Source of the DNA: a virus
DNA length: 20,679 nt
Virus record (IMG/VR): IMGVR_UViG_3300025646_000478
Span: 1-20,679 of that record
Reading direction: 5' to 3' (one strand)
The notes under the pieces are model-generated. The model was not told where the DNA came from and did not search any database. It saw only the letters and a program-made list of their open reading frames with translations. Shown here in pieces: positions 11,588 to 18,619 of this stretch (position 1 is its first letter; each line of letters opens with the position of its first letter). A program made the translations under genes and the position numbers.

Positions 11588-11988
11588 TATTTTTTCCTCA
11601 TATCCATGATCTTCTCGAGCGTTCGCCCGCCAAAGTAGGCGCTCATCACCAGCATTCCCCACTGGCCTAACAAGGTCACATAGGCTTCAGCCACCTTGAT
11701 GCCAAACCCATCGAGGAGGGCGAGCCCGAGGTACGCAGTCAGAATGTAAGCAAGCGTCATCGGTCGAATGTTCTGCGCGAGCCATGAGTTCGTCGCAGCG
11801 TCGGCCTGCCAGCGACTCGTCACGTTGTCCTGCTCGGCTTTGTAAAGCTCGGTCTCGTTTGCCATCTTCGCAAGCTCACCATCTGCTGCGAGCTTGGCCA
11901 GATCCATCTGCGCTTGAGCTTTAGCCTGGGGATCGGGAATGAGCTTATCGACGATCTTTGCGGCAAAGGGCAGCAGCTGCGCGATCAT
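11587..11988 (-). CDS. Phage holin of the 3-TM type
   Basis: A 133-aa protein of the GTA/phage 3-TM holin pattern: the amphipathic start MIAQLLPFAAKIVDKLIPD, a helical Ala/Glu-rich segment (AKAQAQMDLAKLAADGELAK, 22-41), SRWQADAATNSWLAQNIRPM, then hydrophobic helices MTLAYILTAYLGLALLDGFG and VTLLGQWGMLVMSAYFGGR, with a basic end. It would make lesions in the inner membrane to let the M15 endolysin out. It shares ATGA with the upstream small membrane gene and TAGTG with the endolysin, so all are translated together. Confidence 0.9.
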   Translation of the reverse strand: MIAQLLPFAAKIVDKLIPDPQAKAQAQMDLAKLAADGELAKMANETELYKAEQDNVTSRWQADAATNSWLAQNIRPMTLAYILTAYLGLALLDGFGIKVAEAYVTLLGQWGMLVMSAYFGGRTLEKIMDMRKK

Positions 11989-12149
11989 TTCTCGCCATCC
12001 TTTTTGTTCCAGAGTTGGAATAGGGTTTTTATCTTCTCTTCAGCCACCGCCACCCGTAAATCGAGCTTGGCGAGTACGATGATCAGCGTGATCAAAGCAA
12101 GCAGTATCGGCCACGCCTTAATCAGTAGCTCTACCACCCCCATTTCCAT
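11985..12149 (-). CDS. Small membrane protein in the lysis cassette, 54 aa
   Basis: A 54-residue product: MEMGVVELLIKAWPILLALI continuing TLIIVLAKLD forms one long membrane helix, followed by LRVAVAEEKIKTLFQLWN and a charged end KKDGEK. It is N-terminally anchored with a short helical tail. It overlaps the upstream stop by 1 bp (TGATG) and shares ATGA with the holin. Its place between a coiled-coil membrane protein and the holin suggests a role in lysis (antiholin- or spanin-like), but no family motif proves it. Confidence 0.72.
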   Translation of the reverse strand: MEMGVVELLIKAWPILLALITLIIVLAKLDLRVAVAEEKIKTLFQLWNKKDGEK

Positions 12150-12412
12150 CACTTATCCTCTTTGTTGTCGAGCTTCTTAAAGATCAGGCCAAGCGTGTCG
12201 TTAACGCTGCGGAAACCCTCCTTCATATCCGACTTGATCTCGCGGATCGCCTCGCGGAAATCATCGCGGCGCACAAAGTCATTGTGCATCTTGGAATCCA
12301 TTTGCTTGAGATCTTTACGCACCTCGCTGATGGAATCCCAAATCACTTTAAGCGCCCATCCACCGAGAAAGCCTGCGAGGGCCACGGCCCAGTTGAATAC
12401 AAGTTGGTTCAT
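12149..12412 (-). CDS. Membrane-anchored coiled-coil protein, 87 aa
   Basis: An 87-aa protein with an N-terminal membrane helix (FNWAVALAGFLGGWALKVIW, 6-25) followed by a long charged helical part: SISEVRKDLKQMDSK, VRRDDFREAIREIKSDMKEG, then LGLIFKKLDNKEDK. This plan, one TM helix and a coiled-coil tail with the FVRRDDF motif, recurs in lysis or late regions of environmental phages. It resembles an inner-membrane spanin in outline, yet no outer-membrane lipoprotein partner is seen. ATG 12412 is preferred over an upstream TTG (12442) that would overlap the previous gene. Confidence 0.78.
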   Translation of the reverse strand: MNQLVFNWAVALAGFLGGWALKVIWDSISEVRKDLKQMDSKMHNDFVRRDDFREAIREIKSDMKEGFRSVNDTLGLIFKKLDNKEDK

Positions 12413-12429
12413 GGTTTGGCATCTTAACG

Positions 12430-12753
12430 TCAAGTTTTCCAAGGCAAAGGGGGCGACACGATTGGCGGGTTTATTTGGTTTTGAATTTGCTGTTCAACCG
12501 CCGCCTCTGTCGCCGCCTGATCAACGCCATTTGCCCAAATCCACCCTAAAACCTGCTCCTGCGTAAGATCAGCGTATGGGGTAAATGACTCACCCTGAGT
12601 GACCGCAAAGCCGGTGGTGCTGTAGACGCTGCCTGAGTATTCGCCATTTACACCATCGCATTGCCAATGCGCGGTAACTACATAGTCAGCACCTTCGGGA
12701 GCCTGTGGCAGACAATCAAGCTGAGAGATGTTCCAGGTAATTACGGTAGTCAT
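12430..12753 (-). CDS. DUF7936-like phage protein
   Basis: A 107-aa protein with ITWNISQLDCLPQAPEGADY (5-24), VVTAHWQCDGVNGEYSGSVY (25-44), FTPYADLTQEQVLGWIWANG (57-76) and a Pro-rich end (INPPIVSPPLPWKT). The W-x-I-x-Q-(L/M)-D-C...V-x-HW...G-x-Y...TPY-x-xLT-x-EQV-x-x-W series is that of a small late phage protein family (DUF7936) found after tail-fibre genes. Its role is unknown; a structural or fibre-assembly part is plausible from position. ATG 12753 directly follows the upstream TAA, with GGGGAAA as ribosome site. Confidence 0.85.
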   Translation of the reverse strand: MTTVITWNISQLDCLPQAPEGADYVVTAHWQCDGVNGEYSGSVYSTTGFAVTQGESFTPYADLTQEQVLGWIWANGVDQAATEAAVEQQIQNQINPPIVSPPLPWKT

Positions 12754-12966
12754 TTATTTCCCCTTTTCGCTCAACGCTTGCGTCGTCACCACGCGCAAGA
12801 CCAAATTCGCCATCGCCCCGATGAGTAAGATGCTAGCTGCCACCTGCTGCCCAAATAACACGGTGAGATTGCCTGCGAACATCTCAAGTGACGCCAATAA
12901 CGCTAAAAGCACGTTCCACCAGACCGTCTTAGATTTGAGTGCGCCTTTCAAAGTCTGCATATCCAT
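12754..12966 (-). CDS. Small membrane protein after the tail fibre, 70 aa
   Basis: A 70-aa protein: MDMQTLKGALKSKTVWWNVL, then the membrane segments LLALLASLEMFAG (19-31) and VAASILLIGAMANLVLRVVT (42-61). The two-helix plan with the KSKTVW motif is frequent in small phage proteins beside lysis genes, some annotated as holin-like. Here a better holin lies 0.8 kb further on, so this may be a second holin, an antiholin or an unrelated membrane protein. ATG 12966 overlaps the tail-fibre TAA (TAATG) with GGAGG 8 nt upstream. Confidence 0.8.
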   Translation of the reverse strand: MDMQTLKGALKSKTVWWNVLLALLASLEMFAGNLTVLFGQQVAASILLIGAMANLVLRVVTTQALSEKGK

Positions 12967-14807
12967 TATTTGGCCTCCAATGCGGCGACTCTTGCGCGTA
13001 GGGATTGGATTTCCTTGACCAGCATCGGGACAAGTTTGCTATAGTCCACGCCCCAAGCGCGTTCCACTTCTTCTCCGTCATCACCTTCTGAAACAGCTTC
13101 TGGAGCAATGGCGTGTAAATCTTGAGCGACAACACCGTAGCGTGTATGCCCCCCTGACTTCCAATCGTGTTTTACAATTTCAATCGCATCAATTATTAGC
13201 CCAGCATCATCAGCAGAGCTAATGTTTTCTTTCATTCTTCGGTCAGATGATTGATTAAAACTGGTAGCCGTTGAGCTTACTTTTATGCTGCCAACTTCTG
13301 AACCGCTGCTGTTTAAAAACTTCTGGGCATAGACTGCGGTTGCGCCAGTTGCGTCTTGGTGCTTAATTAAAATTCCAGAATCGTTTACGGCATTACTTAC
13401 AAAAATTTCTAATTTGTTTGAACCTGAACCCATTGTGGCGGTGGTATTTATAAATACCTCTCCACCAGCGCTGATGCGTGCGCGTTCGTTGTTGTTGGTA
13501 ATGAATGTCTGAGGATGATTTGACTCAGTACCAAAAAGAGACAAAGAACCGTCTGTTGAAACCCACTTTGACGTTACGTTGACTGATGTTTCTTTGTTGT
13601 AAATGACGCACGGCCCGGATTTTGAGACTTCAAGTCTGCCGCCCGGACTCGTCGTCCCCACCCCCAAATTCCCCGACGCATCCAGCGTCATCGCCGTCGT
13701 GAAACTGAGTGCGCCTCCCGCGCTACCGGAGCCTGCTGTAGCCCAACGATGTGCGCCATCTATCTGCAAATACCTTGAGGCAAAGCCGTTCGCAATGTAT
13801 TTATCTGCCCCATCGTCTACCCAGTTGGCAGACATATAAGCTCTGTTTGTGCTGGCAATAGTGCCAAAGGAAGCGCGTTGCGGTTGCAGTATGCTGTAGC
13901 CGCTAGTCCACGCCGACGGCGTGACGCCGAGGCCGAGGTTGCCGGCGCCGTTAACAAGCATTAAATTTGTTCCATTAGATTGGAACGTATGTCCAGAGCT
14001 GTCTTTGTTGTTGTAAATCGTCGAAGCGTTGGTTGATGTATCGTGCTTTATTTCGCTATTAAAAGTTGGATTGGTTCCAAAAGTAATAGCGCCGCCACCA
14101 CCGTTTACATGAAGTTTTGAAGCAGGCGAATCTATACCCACGCCCACCCTGTCCGTCGACGCATCCACAAACAAAAGATTCGCGTCGGTGTCGCCTTCGA
14201 TGCGGGTATCGTTATCGCCGCCTGATTCGTTAAGCACCGTCGCCTTGTTGACCGTGAGGTTTTCGGTGACGATCGATGCCGACTGACTCGCGCCATTGAC
14301 TAGCTGGAACTGCGTGCCGTCATAAACGATGACGCACACCTCGCCGCTTTGGATATCGCCTGCGGCAAGGGCGGTAGTGCCGTCTCGCGTGATGCTCTTA
14401 GCGCCGAGCGAGTCGATGTTGATCGTCACTGCGCCAGTGTTCGCGCCAGCTGCGACGAAGTAGAACATCTGGCCAGCCACATACGCTGCGACGTTCGGCG
14501 ATCCGACTGCGGTGATGGTGTCAGCGCCCGAGACCGAGGCGAGGAGTTTGACCGCGGTCGATTGCACCTGGGAAAGGTTGGCCGAATCCCCTGCAGCCGA
14601 TCCCACACCGAGGCCCGTAAACTTGTAGTTCGCCATCGGGATGTTGGCGGTGATCGTCGTTTGACCGTCTTTGGTGATAGCGGTCGAGAGGCCTGTCGCG
14701 AGATCTGCGGTGAGCGCATTAAAGGCCGTGCTCGAGATGACGGTGCCTGATACTACCGGCTGGCCGGCAGTGTTAATCAGAAAGGTTCCTGACCCGTTGT
14801 AACTCAT
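12966..14807 (-). CDS. Tail fibre/spike with C-terminal S74 self-cleaving chaperone
   Basis: A 613-aa protein. The N-terminus MSYNGSGTFLINTAGQPVVS and the following ISSTAFNALTADLATGLST form a common phage tail-fibre attachment region. Residues about 200-510 are beta-rich with repeats of the GNLGLGVTP / GNLGVGTTSP / DRVGVGIDSP kind. From 521 the intramolecular chaperone (peptidase S74) begins: SDRRMKENISS (Ser521 and Lys526 fit the cleavage dyad), then RYGVVAQDLHAIAPEAV and a C-terminal coiled coil (KEIQSLRARVAALEAK). The chaperone helps a trimer fold, then cuts itself off. The fibre probably recognises the host surface. AGGAGC lies 8 nt before ATG 14807. The region 13200-13600 is A/T-richer, as expected for an exchanged receptor-binding part. 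Confidence 0.93.
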   Translation of the reverse strand: MSYNGSGTFLINTAGQPVVSGTVISSTAFNALTADLATGLSTAITKDGQTTITANIPMANYKFTGLGVGSAAGDSANLSQVQSTAVKLLASVSGADTITAVGSPNVAAYVAGQMFYFVAAGANTGAVTINIDSLGAKSITRDGTTALAAGDIQSGEVCVIVYDGTQFQLVNGASQSASIVTENLTVNKATVLNESGGDNDTRIEGDTDANLLFVDASTDRVGVGIDSPASKLHVNGGGGAITFGTNPTFNSEIKHDTSTNASTIYNNKDSSGHTFQSNGTNLMLVNGAGNLGLGVTPSAWTSGYSILQPQRASFGTIASTNRAYMSANWVDDGADKYIANGFASRYLQIDGAHRWATAGSGSAGGALSFTTAMTLDASGNLGVGTTSPGGRLEVSKSGPCVIYNKETSVNVTSKWVSTDGSLSLFGTESNHPQTFITNNNERARISAGGEVFINTTATMGSGSNKLEIFVSNAVNDSGILIKHQDATGATAVYAQKFLNSSGSEVGSIKVSSTATSFNQSSDRRMKENISSADDAGLIIDAIEIVKHDWKSGGHTRYGVVAQDLHAIAPEAVSEGDDGEEVERAWGVDYSKLVPMLVKEIQSLRARVAALEAK

Positions 14808-14818
14808 TGATTTTGCTC

Positions 14819-16972
14819 CTATTCTTGACCGGCGCCGTAACCTGCACCAAACGCACCTATGCGTCCAGATGCCTCTTGAGCGCGACGTTGTGCGGCTGCT
14901 CGACGCTCTAAATACAATCGTACATTACGCAATTCATCTTGCGCGGGATCGCCGCGTAACAGGAGCAATTCCGCTAGTTGCTGCTTTTGTCTTTCGGTTA
15001 ACTTCCTGCCTTTATCTTTTGCAGCGACTGCTGCAGCGCCTGCGAGTAAATCGCCCTGCATCATTTGTGTTGCCTGCAACGCCTGTGCAAGCCTGTTCTG
15101 ATCTTCTTCGCCTTTAAACAAGCGATACGTTTGCGAACCTTGGCCAGCGCGAGCGGTTTTCTGCAGTTCTGTTTCACGCAAAACGGTTGCCTGAAATCTG
15201 CGAAAGTCGTTGCCAAATACAAGCCGCAGCCTTTTTTGCATACCAGGCGATTTCTGCAGATTCATCAGCTGTGCTTGACCAGCTGGCGTTGCTGCCTTGT
15301 CTCGCAAGGCTTGTGCCGCACCAATGCGGAAAGCCTCTAACTGCGCGGGTTCCAAGTCATCAATGATCTCGGCAAGCTCTTCCACATCCTCGGTCATTAC
15401 TTTGCGACCGCGCTCCATTGCGGTAGCCATTTGGGTTTCGCTCCCAAACCGCTCTCGAGCAAGCCTGTAAACGCTTTGACCTTGGTTATCGGTTGGTGCA
15501 ACCCTGTCCAATTTGTCGGTCAAGTCGCGCCGCAAATTGGTATACGCACGGCTTTCTTGGGTTGGTTTGCCAAATTCGCCTTTTGCTTTGTCTTCAATGT
15601 CGTAAAGAGTTCGCTTTAAGGTATCAAGCACGTTAAACGGCACGCGATCCCCTGGCTGCAATCTGCCAAGGTTTAACGCTTCGGGCATTCCTTCAACACG
15701 CGCCAATTTTTCAGCGGTCTTAAAAGTATCGCTTGCCCTATTGAGTAGCGTTACAAGCTCTGGGTCGACATCCACCGTGTAGTTTTCAAGCTGCGCGTAA
15801 AAAGGCGCTGCTTGTGCTTTTGCCTGCCTGGTGTATTCCTGAACAGTGGCGCGAAACGGCACGCCCTGAGCGTCTAGGATTTCATCAGAGGCGGCTTGCA
15901 GTCTGTTTCCGCGTCGATTGGTTAACGGAGCAGTGGCCCGCTCAATCATGCCTTGCGTTGACCCAGGCTCATTCCTTAACAATGCTAGTTCTGCTTGAGT
16001 CGCAGATCCCGTTGCTGCAATGGGCGCCTCTGGCCCTAACCCACCGCCTCGAGGGCGCTGCAACCGCGCTGCCGCGACCTGTGTAGGATCGGCCTCAATT
16101 CCACTTCGCAATGCCGCAAGCTCTTGCTCTAATTGAGCACGCGCTCGAGTCGGGCCGGCTTGCTGAGACAGCAATTGCTCAAGCTCTAAAATCCGATCTT
16201 GCTTGGCAATCGTTTCTGGCGGCATACGCGCATACAGATCGCGCTGCAATAGCTGTGCAAGACGCTCTCGAGCAGGGTCTAACTGAAAGTCACGTTGCGT
16301 GCTAGGAAGCACTCTGCGAACGCCAGACGAAACGCTCTTGATACCGAGTCCTGTTCCACCGCCGAGTAATGTTCCCGTCGCAGTGCCATACAAAATATCT
16401 GAGGCGAGATCTGATCCGGTTTCTGCCTCGCTCGCTCCCGTTGCACCCACGGCGCTTTGCCCCGCCACCGGAGCGATATACCGACTGCCACGCGACACTA
16501 CGCCAGCACCTAAAGGCGCAACCGAGCCGCCTAAGCTCAACGGTAACGTCGCCAGGCCGCCCACCACCTCTAATCCCAAAGCTAAGTTGGGGTTTTCTTC
16601 CGCAAACTTTGCCGTGCCGCCTCGAATGACATCACGCGGAGCGGTGTAATCTGCGATAGTGGGTGGACGATCCGTGCCGCCTAATGCGTAAGATTGCCCC
16701 ATTTGGCCTAATGCGGCAGCGCCTGCTAATTCATCAAGAAAATTAAACGTAGCGCCTTGCCCAAAAGTTAAAGCGCCTTGCGCGGTTGGCGATAAATTCG
16801 CCCCTACCGTGCGAGCAGCCTCTTGCGCTCGTTGCTTTTCCACATCAGGTGCTGCGCCTTGCTCTTCCGCAAGCGCCATTTGGTAAGCCTGAGCGACCGT
16901 TGAAAACTCAGGCGTACCCGCTTTATTCTGGTTTTTAACAATCCATTCGGCATAGTCTGCTGCGGTTGGCAT
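14819..16972 (-). CDS. Large internal virion / ejection-type protein, 717 aa
   Basis: A 717-aa protein starting MPTAADYAEWIVKNQNKAGT, then PEFSTVAQAYQMALAEEQ: the short helical N-terminal motif seen in many podovirus internal virion proteins. A Gly/Ala-rich, mildly hydrophobic stretch follows (about 130-220; LGLEVVGGLATLPLSLGGSV, GTATGTLLGGGTGLGIKSV), which could insert in a membrane. Next is a coiled coil (DRILELEQLLSQQAGPTRAR, LEQELAALRSG), and then a long helical region to the end (LARERFG, EVEELAEIIDDL-like acidic segments, LYLERRAAAQRRAQEASGR). No enzyme motif is found. A role in DNA ejection is inferred from architecture and neighbours. It starts 4 nt after the upstream stop, with AGGAAA before the ATG. 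Confidence 0.78.
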   Translation of the reverse strand: MPTAADYAEWIVKNQNKAGTPEFSTVAQAYQMALAEEQGAAPDVEKQRAQEAARTVGANLSPTAQGALTFGQGATFNFLDELAGAAALGQMGQSYALGGTDRPPTIADYTAPRDVIRGGTAKFAEENPNLALGLEVVGGLATLPLSLGGSVAPLGAGVVSRGSRYIAPVAGQSAVGATGASEAETGSDLASDILYGTATGTLLGGGTGLGIKSVSSGVRRVLPSTQRDFQLDPARERLAQLLQRDLYARMPPETIAKQDRILELEQLLSQQAGPTRARAQLEQELAALRSGIEADPTQVAAARLQRPRGGGLGPEAPIAATGSATQAELALLRNEPGSTQGMIERATAPLTNRRGNRLQAASDEILDAQGVPFRATVQEYTRQAKAQAAPFYAQLENYTVDVDPELVTLLNRASDTFKTAEKLARVEGMPEALNLGRLQPGDRVPFNVLDTLKRTLYDIEDKAKGEFGKPTQESRAYTNLRRDLTDKLDRVAPTDNQGQSVYRLARERFGSETQMATAMERGRKVMTEDVEELAEIIDDLEPAQLEAFRIGAAQALRDKAATPAGQAQLMNLQKSPGMQKRLRLVFGNDFRRFQATVLRETELQKTARAGQGSQTYRLFKGEEDQNRLAQALQATQMMQGDLLAGAAAVAAKDKGRKLTERQKQQLAELLLLRGDPAQDELRNVRLYLERRAAAQRRAQEASGRIGAFGAGYGAGQE

Positions 16973-16976
16973 GGCG

Positions 16977-18383
16977 TTAATTTCCTAACCCTTGCTGACG
17001 CAAAATAGCATTAGCTTCATCAAAAATTGGGTTTGTGCCGGCCTGACTGTCGTAGGCAGGCGGCGCAACAATGTCGGGGAACATATTGGGCAATCCTTCA
17101 AACTGCGGCAATTGTCTCACCCGAGCCCGAACGCGATTGCTTTGTTCGATTCTTGCTCGACCAGCGCGCTCATTAAGCTCGGCCAGGTATTCAAGATTTT
17201 CTTGAGTAAGCTCGATGTTACCTGCTGCAGCGCGTTCCAAGAATTTACGATCGTTATCCGTAAACCCTTGGCCTGATCCCAACCCACTTGTGCGAATCGC
17301 TGCCAAGGTTGTTTTACCCAGCTCTGCGGCCAAGTTTTCGGTAACCGTTGCGCGATCGCCTTTTCCAAATCCTGCCGTGGCAAGCGCTCTTTCGAGGCCG
17401 AGTCGTGCTTCTGCGGCTGTTCCTGTAATCGGGTTTTTTCGCAACAAATCTCGCACTCGAAATGACGATTCGATCTGCGGGATAGCTTGCTCGCCAAACG
17501 CAATCGCCTCTGCGTCTTGTCGCGCCATAATCTGCGACAGTTCGGTGGTGTAAGCGTTTGTTGTTTTGTCTGGGCGTAAATCAATAACCGTAGATGGGCC
17601 ACCTTCCGACTCTTTCTTAATTCTTGCGTCGTAAGTTGGGCGCAATGGACTGTCAGGCGGCAGTGCATCTCGCTCTGCAATTAGCCTTCTCAATTCTGTT
17701 GGCGTTGCCGGTACCGTAAAGGGCGTACCTGCAGACGTAGTGACCGGAGTTGCCACACCGTCAGTGACATTCACCAATTGACCGCCAACCTCCATTGTTT
17801 TAGTAGTTGGCTTTTCGGGTGTTTTTAGAAGTTCCGCTAACTTTGCGGCCATCACGGGGCGGTTTTTCAGTGCAGCTTGTCCTGCGGGCGTATCGGCCAA
17901 TGCCAATGCGCCTTCAGGATCGCGAATGTAACGCGCCGTCGGCATGACTTCCTCAAGCTGCCCCGTCTCGCGCTGGCGAGCAATCGAGGGCTCAATATCC
18001 GCACGAATGCCTGCGATTCTCTCTGCTTCGGCGGCTTCGTTTGCAGCGCGTTTCTCTTCATCAGGCTCGAACTCGGGGAGTTCGCGCCCCATCAAACGGC
18101 CCATAATCTGCTCGGCTGTCTCTTGCTCTTCACCCTTTGCCTTTTCTTCGGCTTCACGGGCTTTGCGCTTTTCATACGCGCCTAAGTAGCTTTTCAGTAC
18201 CTTCGCCAACCCTTGTGAGGGCGCGATCGGAGCGGGCTGTCTTACGTCGAGAGGCTGATACGCTTGCGCCTCCAGCATTTGAGCAAGGGCTGCGCGGCGC
18301 TCGGCCTCGAGTCGGGCGCGCTCGTACTCATCGGGCACGCGGAACGTGCTCACCATGACGTTTCGGCCTTGACGTTCAGCCAT
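16977..18383 (-). CDS. Internal virion-type structural protein, 468 aa
   Basis: A 468-aa helical protein. The N-terminal half is Ala/Glu/Arg-rich (RARLEAERRAALAQMLEAQA; EKRKAREAEEKAKGEEQETA), probably coiled coil. The middle has TPTELRRLIAERDALP and SPLRPTYDARIKKE, a motif frequent in phage virion proteins. The C-terminal half holds AEARLGLERALATAGFGKGD and TSGLGSGQGFTDNDRKFLER, followed by AAAGNIELTQENLEYLAELN. I recognise this arrangement from podovirus-like ejection or internal proteins, without a tested function. It overlaps the upstream gene by 8 bp, with GGAG 9 nt before ATG 18383. It is probably assembled in the virion with its two large neighbours. Confidence 0.78.
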   Translation of the reverse strand: MAERQGRNVMVSTFRVPDEYERARLEAERRAALAQMLEAQAYQPLDVRQPAPIAPSQGLAKVLKSYLGAYEKRKAREAEEKAKGEEQETAEQIMGRLMGRELPEFEPDEEKRAANEAAEAERIAGIRADIEPSIARQRETGQLEEVMPTARYIRDPEGALALADTPAGQAALKNRPVMAAKLAELLKTPEKPTTKTMEVGGQLVNVTDGVATPVTTSAGTPFTVPATPTELRRLIAERDALPPDSPLRPTYDARIKKESEGGPSTVIDLRPDKTTNAYTTELSQIMARQDAEAIAFGEQAIPQIESSFRVRDLLRKNPITGTAAEARLGLERALATAGFGKGDRATVTENLAAELGKTTLAAIRTSGLGSGQGFTDNDRKFLERAAAGNIELTQENLEYLAELNERAGRARIEQSNRVRARVRQLPQFEGLPNMFPDIVAPPAYDSQAGTNPIFDEANAILRQQGLGN

Positions 18384-18597
18384 CGTAGCTACTCCTATCC
18401 TGACCGCCCTTCGGAGTCATCATTCCAGGGCTTTTTGCCATTGGTCGGTAAAGCTGTGGCTGCTGACGCGGAGCGGGGTTGATCGCCGATCCGTTCTGCG
18501 CGATGCCATAACTCAAGTTATCGCCCTGGCCGCGATTGTCGACTTTGGGTGATTGTTGCATTTGAAGCATTTGCGCGAGGCGCTGACCGTATCTCAT
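18376..18597 (-). CDS. Small late protein, 73 aa, unknown
   Basis: A 73-residue polar product starting MRYGQRLAQMLQMQQSPKVD, rich in Gln, Pro and Gly (QNGSAINPAPRQQPQLYRPM; SPGMMTPKGGQDRSSYDG). It looks disordered, with a Met/Gln-rich helix at the start. AGGATGG lies about 8 nt before the ATG. It sits between two virion genes on the same strand, overlapping the second by 8 bp, so it is probably a minor structural or linker protein. The composition is similar to the N-terminal part of the large upstream protein. Confidence 0.65.
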   Translation of the reverse strand: MRYGQRLAQMLQMQQSPKVDNRGQGDNLSYGIAQNGSAINPAPRQQPQLYRPMAKSPGMMTPKGGQDRSSYDG

Positions 18598-18619
18598 GGT
18601 GAAACCATCCTATGTCGTT

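Noticed and set aside
12754-12966. Calling the 70-aa membrane protein the main holin
   Set aside because: The 133-aa protein next to the endolysin fits a known holin family better; this one is left as an unassigned membrane protein.
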